A stretch of 64,000 nt of DNA from Arthrobacter sp. SLBN-112. Its GTDB lineage: Bacteria; Actinomycetota; Actinomycetes; Actinomycetales; Micrococcaceae. Position numbers and translations under genes: made by a program. The DNA lies in the NCBI RefSeq assembly GCF_030944625.1, contig NZ_JAUSXY010000001.1:2480001-2544000 (forward strand). The letters run 5' to 3'. Below are positions 55,514 through 64,000 of the stretch, piece by piece. The notes under the pieces were generated by a model. The model did not search any database. It worked only from the letters and a program-made list of their open reading frames with translations, and had not been told where the DNA came from. Position 1 is the first letter of the stretch. Each line of letters starts with the position of its first letter.

Positions 55514-56911
55514 CTACCTGTTGGCAGGCCGGTTCCCACGGGTGAGCCGGGCGCCTGCAGCGCAGGCCAGCGCGATGCCGGCGATCAGGCCAAAGGTGCT
55601 CAGGAGTTGGACGCGGCTGGCCTCCGCGCTGAAGCCGACGGCGAAGATCAGGCCCAGCAGGACCAGGCCCAGGATGGTCAGCCCGGGGAAGCCCTTCATT
55701 CGCAGCGGCAACGGGGCCCCGTCGCGGTCGGCGCGGCGCCGCAGGATCAGCTGGGAGACCAGCGCGCTGCCCCACACCACCAGGCAGGTGGAGCCCACAA
55801 GTTGGAACAGTGCCGGCAGGACCCGGTCCGGGAACAGCAGTTCCAGCAGGGTGGCGATGAAGCCGAAGGCCACCGAGACCGCAACGGCAAGCACGGGGAC
55901 GCCGGCGCCGTTGAGGCGGGCGAGGACGCGCGGCGCCTCACCCCGCTGCGCCAGCGAGTACGCCATGCGTGATGCGCCATAGAGGTTGGCGTTCAGCGCC
56001 GAGAGGAGGGCGACGACGGCCACCTGGGTGATGGCGGTGGAGGCGCCGGGGATCCGTGCGGCATCGAGCACTCCGGCGAAGGGCGAGGCAAGGCCCTTGG
56101 ACGTGGCGGGAAGGACCGCTGCGATGACGAAGACGGAACCGATGTAGAACACCAGGATCCGCCACACTACGGTCCGGATGGCGTTGCCGACGCTGCGCTC
56201 GGGATCCTCGGTCTCGGCTGCGGCGACGGAGACGATCTCGGTGCCGCCGAACGCGAAGATCACCACGAAGAGGGCCGCGGCCACCCCTCCAAGTCCCTGC
56301 GGCGCAAAGTTGGACGTGAGGTTGCCCGCGCCGGGGGAGTCGACGCCGGGCAGGAGGCCAAGGAGCAAGGCGGCGCCAACTGCCAGGAACAGGACGATGA
56401 CGGCCACCTTGAGGATGGCGAACCAGAACTCGAATTCGCCGAAGTTCCGGACGCCTGCCAGGTTGATGCCGGTGAACACCACCATGAACAGCAGTGCCAG
56501 CGCCCAGACCGGAACCACGGGCCAGACGGAGAACAGCAAGCCGGCCGCACCCAGGGCCTCGGCCGCGATCACTACCACCAGTTGCAGCCACCAAAGCCAC
56601 CCGATGGTGGCTCCCGCGGTCCGGCCCAGCGCGCGCTCGGCGTAGACCGAAAACGCTCCGCTGTTCGGGTTCGCGGCTGCCATCTCACCCAGGGCCCACA
56701 TCACCAGGATGATGAGCGTCCCTGCCACCAGGTAAGAGATGAGGACCGCCGGGCCTGCAGCCTGCACCCCGGCGCCCGATCCCAGGAACAATCCCGCACC
56801 GATGGCGCTGCCGAGCCCCATCATGGTGAGCTGGCGCGGCTTCATGCTGTGGCCTGCCGGAGCCTTGCGTGGCGCTGTGATGGATGTGGTCGGGGCGGAC
56901 TTCATCGTCAT
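55514..56911 (-). CDS. Amino acid permease (APC superfamily, AAT type)
   Basis: A 465-residue permease with 12 helices. The first helix region MGLGSAIGAGLFLGSGAGVQ and VMWALGEMAAANPNSGAFSVYAERALG are diagnostic of the AAT family (aromatic, proline, GABA and related amino acids). The amino acid carried is unknown. ATG 56911 is the most likely start, with AAGAAGG upstream; a longer form to 57019 would cover the promoter space. It is divergent from nrtR, with 277 bases in between. Confidence 0.93.
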   Translation of the reverse strand: MTMKSAPTTSITAPRKAPAGHSMKPRQLTMMGLGSAIGAGLFLGSGAGVQAAGPAVLISYLVAGTLIILVMWALGEMAAANPNSGAFSVYAERALGRTAGATIGWLWWLQLVVVIAAEALGAAGLLFSVWPVVPVWALALLFMVVFTGINLAGVRNFGEFEFWFAILKVAVIVLFLAVGAALLLGLLPGVDSPGAGNLTSNFAPQGLGGVAAALFVVIFAFGGTEIVSVAAAETEDPERSVGNAIRTVVWRILVFYIGSVFVIAAVLPATSKGLASPFAGVLDAARIPGASTAITQVAVVALLSALNANLYGASRMAYSLAQRGEAPRVLARLNGAGVPVLAVAVSVAFGFIATLLELLFPDRVLPALFQLVGSTCLVVWGSALVSQLILRRRADRDGAPLPLRMKGFPGLTILGLVLLGLIFAVGFSAEASRVQLLSTFGLIAGIALACAAGARLTRGNRPANR

Positions 56912-57119
56912 GGGGCGGTAAACCTTCTTGGGGTTGGTTCGGGGTCCGGTCCCGGGGGTCCGGAGGTCCTTTTGGGACCACTTGAATTTACCGCGTCCGG
57001 CAGCCGGCCAAAAACGCACGCCGGGTCCCGCCGTCCGGCCGCAGCTTCCCGCCGCGGCAGCGGTGCGTCAGCTGCTGCCGCGGAAACATTTCCCTTTCCG
57101 TCCGGCTGGCCGTAAAATT

Positions 57120-57144
57120 AGTTTTGGTCAAAGTGACTATAACT
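57120..57144. promoter_or_regulatory. Candidate NrtR operator and nrtR promoter
   Basis: Arms of 11 bases (57120-57130 and 57134-57144) match as an inverted repeat at nine positions, with GGTCA-AAG-TGACT at the centre. The right arm includes TATAAC (57138-57143), which fits a -10 box for nrtR, so a bound repressor would block transcription of nrtR-nadABC. The rest of the 277-base divergent space shows no gene. Confidence 0.6.
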
Positions 57145-57188
57145 GGGTCGACAGGCCCGATGGCCGGGTAATGAAAGGCGGTGTGACG

Positions 57189-57899
57189 ATGTACTACAGC
57201 TCAGCCAATGTGTCCGAGCGGCAGGCCGCGCCGCCGTCGCTCGCCATCTCCACGGTGATCTTTGCCCTGCGCCCCAGCGCCACCTCGGGACGGCCCACGC
57301 TGTGGCTGCCGCTGGTCCGCCGTATCAGGGAACCCTTCAAGGGACTCTGGGCCTTACCGGGTGGCCCCCTGAGCCACGACGAGTCGCTGCAGGACGCCGC
57401 GTCCAGGAACCTGCAGGAAACCACGGGCCTCAGCCCCAGCTACCTGGAGCAGCTGTACGCTTTCGGCGGCTTGCACCGCTCGCCCACGCAGCGTGTCGTC
57501 TCGATCGTTTACTGGGCCCTGGTCCAGCCCACGGAGGCGGCGCTCGCGGATGAATCCGAGAACGTCAGGTGGTTCCGGGCCGACCGCCTGGGGGACCTGG
57601 CCTTCGATCACAATGCGATCGTCGACTACGCCCTCTGGCGCCTGCGCAACAAGCTCGCCTACGGCTCCATTGCCTACCACCTGCTGGGGGAGTACTTCAC
57701 CCTGGCCCAGGTCCGTGAAGTCTACGAAGCCGTCCTGGACCGCCAACTGGATCCAGCCAATTTCCGCCGCCAACTCAAGTCCACCCCGGAAATCGAAGAA
57801 ACCGGGGAATACCTCCAGGGCGGCAAACACCGCCCGCCACGCCTCTACCGCTACACCGGCCGGCCAGGCCTTGACCCAGACAACAGGAGCACACCATGA
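57189..57899 (+). CDS. nrtR: NrtR, Nudix-related transcriptional regulator of NAD biosynthesis
   Basis: A 236-residue regulator: N-terminal Nudix-like domain (to about residue 150) and C-terminal winged helix (GSIAYHLLGEYFTLAQVREV). NrtR proteins repress NAD biosynthesis genes and respond to ADP-ribose or NAD-related ligands. The Nudix box is degenerate: in GPLSHDESLQDAASRNLQET the REUxEE part reads RNLQET, so it should bind rather than cleave. The ATG at 57189 has GAAAGGCGG upstream. It overlaps nadA as ATGA. The same gene pair is known in mycobacteria. Confidence 0.93.
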   Translation: MYYSSANVSERQAAPPSLAISTVIFALRPSATSGRPTLWLPLVRRIREPFKGLWALPGGPLSHDESLQDAASRNLQETTGLSPSYLEQLYAFGGLHRSPTQRVVSIVYWALVQPTEAALADESENVRWFRADRLGDLAFDHNAIVDYALWRLRNKLAYGSIAYHLLGEYFTLAQVREVYEAVLDRQLDPANFRRQLKSTPEIEETGEYLQGGKHRPPRLYRYTGRPGLDPDNRSTP

Positions 57900-59200
57900 G
57901 CAGCGTCAACACGGCAATCCAGCTGATCACGCGCGAACAGACCGAAAAAGGCGCCGCCGCGGAACGCAGCACCTGCAGCCCGGCCCTGGCGAAGGGGCCC
58001 TGGGACTACGACCTCGCCGAGGCGCTCGCAGGCATCCCGGCGTACGGTCCCGGCGCATCAAGCGCCGACCCCGCTCCCGCCTCCACGCCACGCCAGGGTC
58101 AGCTGCCGGAGGAATACAAGCTGGCCAGCGATGCCGAACTGGGCGAACGAATCAAGGCGGCAAAGGCCACGCTCGGTGAGCGTGCCGTCATCCTTGGACA
58201 CTTCTACCAGCGCGATGAGGTGGTCCAGTACGCGGACTTCGTGGGGGACTCGTTCCAGCTCGCCAACGCAGCGCTGACCCGGCCGGAGGCGGAAGCGATC
58301 ATCTTCTGCGGGGTCCACTTCATGGCCGAGACCGCGGATATCCTGTCCACCCCGGAGCAGGCAGTCATCCTGCCCAACCTCGCCGCCGGCTGCTCCATGG
58401 CGGACATGGCGGACGAGGACTCCGTTGAAGAATGCTGGGACCAGCTGGCGGAAATCTTCGGCACCGAGCCCGACGCCGACGGCCGGGTTCCGGTCATCCC
58501 CGTCACCTACATGAACTCCTCCGCAGCCCTGAAGGCGTTCTGCGGCGAACACGGCGGCATCGTCTGCACCTCCTCTAACGCCAGGACCGTCCTGGAGTGG
58601 GCCTTCGAGCGGGCACAGCGGGTGCTGTTCTTCCCGGACCAGCACCTGGGCCGCAACACCGCCAAGGCGCTCGGCGTCCCCCTGGAGCAGATGCCCATGT
58701 GGAACCCGCGCAAGGACCTCGGCGGCAACGGGGAGCAGGAACTCCTTGACTCCCGCGTCATCCTCTGGCACGGATTCTGCTCCGTCCACAAGCGGTTCAA
58801 CGTGGCGCAGATCGACAAGGCCCGCGCCGGCTACCCCGGCGTCCAGGTGATCGTGCACCCCGAGTGCCCCATGGAGGTAGTGGACGCCGCCGATTCCGCC
58901 GGCTCCACCGACTTCATCAAAAAGGCCATCGCCGCAGCCACCGAGCCCACCACGTTCGCCATTGGAACCGAGATCAACATGGTGAACCGGCTCGCCGCCG
59001 AGTACCCGCAGCACACCATCTTCTGCCTCGACCCGGTCATCTGCCCCTGCTCCACGATGTACCGCATCCACCCCGGCTACCTGGCCTGGGTCCTGGAAGA
59101 ACTGGTCGCCGGCAGGATCGTCAACCGCATCACCGTGGACGAGGACGTTCAGGCCAACGCCAGGACGGCCCTCGAGCGCATGCTCGCTGCGAGGCCGTAA
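57896..59200 (+). CDS. nadA: Quinolinate synthase
   Basis: NadA condenses iminoaspartate and dihydroxyacetone phosphate to quinolinate using a [4Fe-4S] cluster. The 434-residue protein has the three Cys ligands in IIFCGVHFMAETADIL, VIVHPECPMEVVDAAD and LDPVICPCSTMYRIHPG, and the substrate region LGHFYQRDEVVQYADFVGDS. An N-terminal extension of about 70 residues precedes the core. The final stop shares one base with the ATG of nadB. A cysteine desulfurase gene later in the operon may supply sulfur for the cluster. Confidence 0.96.
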   Translation: MSSVNTAIQLITREQTEKGAAAERSTCSPALAKGPWDYDLAEALAGIPAYGPGASSADPAPASTPRQGQLPEEYKLASDAELGERIKAAKATLGERAVILGHFYQRDEVVQYADFVGDSFQLANAALTRPEAEAIIFCGVHFMAETADILSTPEQAVILPNLAAGCSMADMADEDSVEECWDQLAEIFGTEPDADGRVPVIPVTYMNSSAALKAFCGEHGGIVCTSSNARTVLEWAFERAQRVLFFPDQHLGRNTAKALGVPLEQMPMWNPRKDLGGNGEQELLDSRVILWHGFCSVHKRFNVAQIDKARAGYPGVQVIVHPECPMEVVDAADSAGSTDFIKKAIAAATEPTTFAIGTEINMVNRLAAEYPQHTIFCLDPVICPCSTMYRIHPGYLAWVLEELVAGRIVNRITVDEDVQANARTALERMLAARP

Positions 59201-61014
59201 TGACCCGCCAGCCCGGCGCGCCCGCCCGGCGCCTCGCCGTCGTCGGAAGCGGCATCGCCGGCCTTTATGCTGCGCTGCTTGCAGCCGACGCCGGTGTGGA
59301 CGTGGTGCTGCTGACTAAAGGCGCCCTGGAGGACAGCAACACCTGGTACGCGCAGGGCGGCATCTCGGCGGTGCTCGGCGAACCGTCGCCCGGAGACACT
59401 GTTGCCGCACACATCGCCGACACGCTCCGGGCCGGGGCAGGCCACTGCAACGAGGCCGCCGTCCGGCTGATGTGCACCCAGGCGCGCCGGGATATCGCCG
59501 GGCTCCAACGGTATGGGGTCAGCTTCGACGCCGCGCCGGGCACACCCCGGGCCGCCGGATCAGGGCGCACTGGCGACGGGGACGCAACGCACGACGACGG
59601 CCCGGCGCTTGGGCTCGAAGCCGCACACAGTGCCCCCCGCATCCTGCACGCAGGAGGGGACGCCACGGGTGCACGGGTGGCCGCCGCGCTCATCCAGGCC
59701 GTGCTCTCCCGGCACGACCAGGGCAGGCTCACCATCCTTCCCCGGGCGCAGGTGACCGCCCTGGTCACCACGAACGGCAACGTCAGCGGAGTCGACTACC
59801 TCCAGGCGGGCCGGCAGTCCAGCCTGGCCGCCGATGCCGTCCTGCTGGCCAGCGGCGGAGCAGGCCAGCTGTTCGCCCAAACCACCAACCCCGGCGTCGC
59901 CACCGCCGACGGGCTGGCGCTCGCCGTCCGCGCCGGGGCAGCCGTCAAAGACCTTGAATTCTTCCAGTTCCACCCCACCTGCCTGGTCAGCTCCGCCACC
60001 GCCCACCCCGGCCGGCTGGACGGTCCGTTGCTGATCTCCGAGGCGGTCCGCGGCGAAGGGGCCACCCTGCTGGACGCCGGCGGCAGGCGCTTCATGCAGG
60101 CCTACCATCCCGACGCCGAACTGGCGCCCCGCGACGTCGTCTCACGCAGCATCGCCCTTCACCTGGCCAAACTCGGCGACCCCAACGGCCACGTCTACCT
60201 CGACGCCCGCGGCGTCGAACAGGCCAAAGGCGAGGGCTTCCTGGGCCGACGGTTCCCCACCCTCACCCGGAAAACCGTTGACGCCGGCATCGACTGGACC
60301 CGCGAACTGGTCCCCGTCGCCCCCGCCGCCCACTACTGGATGGGCGGGGTGGCCACCGACCTCTCCGCCCGCACCACCGTCCCCGGCCTCTACGCCGCCG
60401 GCGAGGTTGCGTGCACCGGGGTACAAGGGGCAAACCGGCTGGCCAGCAACTCCCTCCTGGAGGGACTCGTCTTCGGCCGCCGCGCTGTTGAAGACTTTCT
60501 TCAAGCCAGCTCCGCAGATCCCTCGGCGCCTGCGCTCGCGCCTCGCACCGGCGACCTCCTCGCAAGCTCGGCGGCCGGTGCGGACGCTCACGCAACAACG
60601 GCGCTTTCGGGACCTCCGGAGCTGCCCCACACATCCGCCGCGCGGGAGTCGAAGTCTGCAGTGTGGGAAACGGATACCATGCCGGAAACTCCCGATCCGC
60701 TGGAGCCGTTCTCGCGGGATGCTCTTCGGCTTTTGATGACGTCGCATGCCGGGGTTTTGCGGTCCGGGGAGTTGTTGGCTGGGGCTGCCCGGACGCTTGA
60801 CCGGTGGGCCGGCGTCGTTTGTCCTGACGGTGACACCTCCTCCTGTGATCCTGTGTTGCACGAGGACCGGAACCTCCTGCTGGCTGCCCGGCTGCTGGTG
60901 GCTGCCGCACTGAACCGCACCGAATCGCTGGGCGCCCACTACCGCAGCGATGAAGCCGCCGAACCTGAAAACACCTGCCCTCCGCGCCCGAAAGCGAGCC
61001 TGCTCCATGACTGA
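59200..61014 (+). CDS. nadB: L-aspartate oxidase
   Basis: NadB oxidises L-aspartate to iminoaspartate with FAD. The 604-residue protein has VVGSGIAGLYAALLAADAG (FAD binding), NTWYAQGGISAVLGE, ASGGAGQLFAQTTNPG, FFQFHPTCLV and GVQGANRLASNSLLEGLVFG. It is longer than the usual 540: after EDFL, near residue 435, about 60 Ala/Ser/Thr-rich residues precede the C-terminal helical domain. From about 60700 the codons end in T more often than elsewhere. ATG 59200 overlaps the nadA stop. Confidence 0.94.
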   Translation: MTRQPGAPARRLAVVGSGIAGLYAALLAADAGVDVVLLTKGALEDSNTWYAQGGISAVLGEPSPGDTVAAHIADTLRAGAGHCNEAAVRLMCTQARRDIAGLQRYGVSFDAAPGTPRAAGSGRTGDGDATHDDGPALGLEAAHSAPRILHAGGDATGARVAAALIQAVLSRHDQGRLTILPRAQVTALVTTNGNVSGVDYLQAGRQSSLAADAVLLASGGAGQLFAQTTNPGVATADGLALAVRAGAAVKDLEFFQFHPTCLVSSATAHPGRLDGPLLISEAVRGEGATLLDAGGRRFMQAYHPDAELAPRDVVSRSIALHLAKLGDPNGHVYLDARGVEQAKGEGFLGRRFPTLTRKTVDAGIDWTRELVPVAPAAHYWMGGVATDLSARTTVPGLYAAGEVACTGVQGANRLASNSLLEGLVFGRRAVEDFLQASSADPSAPALAPRTGDLLASSAAGADAHATTALSGPPELPHTSAARESKSAVWETDTMPETPDPLEPFSRDALRLLMTSHAGVLRSGELLAGAARTLDRWAGVVCPDGDTSSCDPVLHEDRNLLLAARLLVAAALNRTESLGAHYRSDEAAEPENTCPPRPKASLLHD

Positions 61015-61925
61015 ACCCGCCGTAATCGACCACGCCGCTGCCGTGCGCCCATCCCCTCGACCTGGCCCTTCCTGTGGCCCCCGTGCGGGACATCCTGGAA
61101 CGGGCCTTCGCCGAGGACGCCCCCTCCGGCGACATCACTTCCCAACTGCTGATCCCCGCCGGGGCACGCGCCACCGCCGTCCTCAATGCCCGTGTCCCGG
61201 GCATCCTCAGCGGGGCCACCGTCTTCCGGGACGCCATGGAACTCGTGGACCCCGCCACCCGGGTGGAACTGCTCGTGGCGGACGGCCAGGCGTTCGACGC
61301 CGGCACGCACCTGGCCCGGGTCAGCGGAACCGCGCGTTCGGTGCTGCTGGCGGAACGGGTGGCGCTCAACCTGGTCCAGCGGATGTCCGCGATCGCCACC
61401 AAGACCGCCGGGTTCGTGCGGCTCACTGAAGGCACCCGGGCACGCATTACCGACACCCGCAAAACCACCCCGGGGCTGCGTGTCCTGGAACGCTACGCCG
61501 TCCGGTGCGGGGGTGGTTCCAACCACCGGTACAGCCTGTCGGACGCTGTCCTGGCCAAGGACAACCACCTGGCCGTGATGACCGGCGGTGACCCGGCCAA
61601 ACTCACCGGGCTCCTGCTGGCGGCCAAGGCACAGCTGGGACACACTACCCACTTCGAAGTGGAAGTCGACCGGATGGACCAGATCGAGCCCGTCCTGGCG
61701 GCAGGGGTGGACACCATCATGCTGGACAACTTCACGGTGCCGGAGCTGCGGGCCGGGGTCGCCCTGGTTTCCGGACGGGCACTGGTTGAGGCCAGCGGCA
61801 ACGTCAACCTCGAAACCGTCGCGGCGATCGCCGCCACCGGCGTGGACGTCATCTCAGTGGGGGCACTCACGCACACCGTGGCCGCCCTGGACCTGGGCCT
61901 GGATGTCGAACTGACTGCCGGGTGA
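61007..61925 (+). CDS. nadC: Nicotinate-nucleotide pyrophosphorylase (carboxylating), probable frameshift near the start
   Basis: NadC turns quinolinate and PRPP into nicotinate mononucleotide. The core is complete: LERAFAEDAPSGDITSQLL, ITDTRKTTPGLRVLERYAV, KDNHLAVM and DTIMLDNFTV. The natural ATG at 61007 overlaps nadB, but its frame leaves the core after 14 codons. The CCC run at 61048-61050 has one base too many; with it corrected, the N-terminus reads through HPLDLALPVAPVRDILER, giving about 305 residues. Alternatively GTG 61074 starts a form of 283 residues without any frameshift. Confidence 0.88.
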
Positions 61926-61928
61926 CCC

Positions 61929-63095
<1,167 letters not shown>

Positions 63096-63151
63096 CCGGG
63101 CTGCACGGCACCTGCCGGCCGCGCGCCTGAACATCCGCGGAAACCTACATA

Positions 63152-63640
63152 TCAGCGGTGCCGCGCGCGGCGGAAGATCCAATGCCGCAGCATGCTGAAC
63201 CGCACGGCGGTGGCCAGGAAGCCGGACAGGGTGGTTGCCACCAGTTCATCCCCCACCGTGGCGTCCGGGTTGAACCAGTGCAGCACGCCCAGGCTGCTGC
63301 CCGTGATGACCAGCGCCACGGCGATCACCACCAGGCCGTTGAGGTGGTCGCGGGTCCGCCGCTGGCCGCCGGCAATCTTGAACGTCAGCCGCCGGTTCAA
63401 GGCCGTGTTTAACAGGGATGTGAGGACCAGTGCCACCGCGTTGGCCAGCTGCGCGCCCAGCCAGGGCCGCAGCAGGGCATACAGTCCAAGAGAGGCCGCC
63501 GTGCAGATGACGCCGACGCCGGTGAAGCGGAGCAGTTGCCGGATGGCCGGGAAGCGCAGCACTCCGCGGTAGTGCCGGGTGGCGGGCAAGCGGCGGGTCG
63601 GCGTTTCCTGGATGGCGGGGGCGGACGTTCCGTCCGTCAC
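63152..63640 (-). CDS. GtrA family membrane protein
   Basis: A 162-residue protein with four predicted membrane helices, matching GtrA-like proteins that help move lipid-linked sugars across the membrane for wall or O-antigen glycosylation. The conserved start LLRFTGVGVICTAASLGLYAL and the motif NTALNRRLTFK are present. The C-terminus is basic (FRRARHR). It starts with GTG. Its partner glycosyltransferase is not seen in the window. Confidence 0.88.
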   Translation of the reverse strand: MTDGTSAPAIQETPTRRLPATRHYRGVLRFPAIRQLLRFTGVGVICTAASLGLYALLRPWLGAQLANAVALVLTSLLNTALNRRLTFKIAGGQRRTRDHLNGLVVIAVALVITGSSLGVLHWFNPDATVGDELVATTLSGFLATAVRFSMLRHWIFRRARHR

Positions 63641-63740
63641 GCGATTCCACCGGGGGCGCCGTTGGCGCCGCGGGCCGGGGACCGCGGGCTATTCAGCGGG
63701 GACACGGTGTGCCGCTCGCTCGTGGGGGAGCCGGCCATGG

Positions 63741-64000
63741 TCAGTACAGTTCGCCCACGGGAATTTCCACGGCCAGCCGGTTGGACGGACCGGGCAGCGG
63801 ACATGCCCAGGCCTCGTTGTAGGCACAGGAGGGGTTGTACGCGAAGTTGAAGTCCACCACGAACGTGGCGTCCGGACCGGTGCCCTGAACGCCGTGGAAC
63901 GCGCCCTTGATGGTGTCCAGCAGGTAGCGGCCGGCCCCGTAGGTTCCCCCCGGCTGGCCCGCGGTCGCATCCCGGAACGGGACGAAGATGCCGCCGCCGT
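63741..64000 (-). CDS. DUF1684 family protein (5' end outside the window)
   Basis: The visible 86 codons, read leftwards from the window edge, contain RYLLDTIKGAFHG, then DFNFAYNPSCAYNEAWACPL and a C-terminal NRLAVEIPVGELY. The pattern NPSCAY...CPLP is the hallmark of DUF1684 proteins, whose function is unknown. No start is in the window, so only the C-terminal part is here. The stop is TGA, complementary to 63741-63743. Confidence 0.85.
   Translation of the reverse strand, partial: GGGIFVPFRDATAGQPGGTYGAGRYLLDTIKGAFHGVQGTGPDATFVVDFNFAYNPSCAYNEAWACPLPGPSNRLAVEIPVGELY

Noticed and set aside
63109..63178. Hairpin terminator from GCGC-rich repeats between the cysteine desulfurase and GtrA genes
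   Set aside because: The complementary arms are separated by about 45 bases and one lies inside the GtrA gene; the structure is not convincing.

Overview
The window is a 64 kb piece of a high-GC Gram-positive chromosome, most likely from the Micrococcaceae (Arthrobacter/Pseudarthrobacter group). The evidence is the GC-rich codon use, NucS in place of a MutS/MutL gene, actinobacterial families such as DUF2550, DUF3039, DUF2017 and NrtR, many starts that look leaderless, and gene order shared with Mycobacterium tuberculosis. There, prfA-prmC-Rv1301-wecA-Rv1303-atpBEFHAGDC-Rv1312, nucS, a thioredoxin-like gene, pncB/clpS and murI-Rv1339-rph-rdgB occur in the same relative order. No tRNA, rRNA, CRISPR array, prophage or insertion sequence was seen.

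Layout. 1-6708: end of prfA, prmC, a TsaC-type tRNA modification enzyme, then a surface-glycan block of two family 2 glycosyltransferases, a CapD/FlaA1-type sugar dehydratase and a WecA-like lipid-carrier transferase. 6808-14769: the complete F1Fo ATP synthase operon with two small leading membrane proteins. 14780-19124: a DUF2550 protein and an esterase/aminoacyl-lipid synthase pair resembling the Ala-DAG/Ala-PG system of Corynebacterium glutamicum. 19245-27169: cold shock protein, NucS, a zinc-ribbon protein, a hydrolase, an AI-2E family transporter, a large exported protein, a CnoX-like chaperedoxin and an old yellow enzyme. 27250-34555: a Na+/H+ antiporter fused to a UBP zinc finger, an ABC exporter, nagB, DUF3039 and a helicase. 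34559-43406: NAD salvage (pncA, pncB), divergent clpS-DUF2017, murI-phosphodiesterase-rph-rdgB, DedA, an exonuclease-BRCT protein and DUF4395. 43387-50029: ADP-ribosylglycohydrolase, aquaporin, sbcDC. 50113-56911: two MFS transporters, an IclR regulator, a phosphoribosyltransferase, a hydrolase and an amino acid permease. 57189-63095: nrtR-nadA-nadB-nadC-cysteine desulfurase, a de novo NAD operon. 63152-64000: GtrA and a partial DUF1684 gene.

Points that stand out. (1) Five genes, including essential atpD, each contain one apparent extra base in a 3-4 base homopolymer; this looks like sequencing error, and reading frames should be repaired before use. (2) At least a dozen genes have a TANNNT hexamer ending 6-7 bases before the start codon, the signature of leaderless transcription. 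(3) ATP synthase has an epsilon subunit without the C-terminal inhibitory helices and an alpha subunit with an acidic C-terminal extension. (4) A near-perfect palindrome lies in the nrtR promoter and is a good candidate for the NrtR operator. No wholly new defence or mobile system is visible; the most unusual architectures are the antiporter-UBP fusion and the pseudo-rhomboid aminoacyl-lipid synthase.
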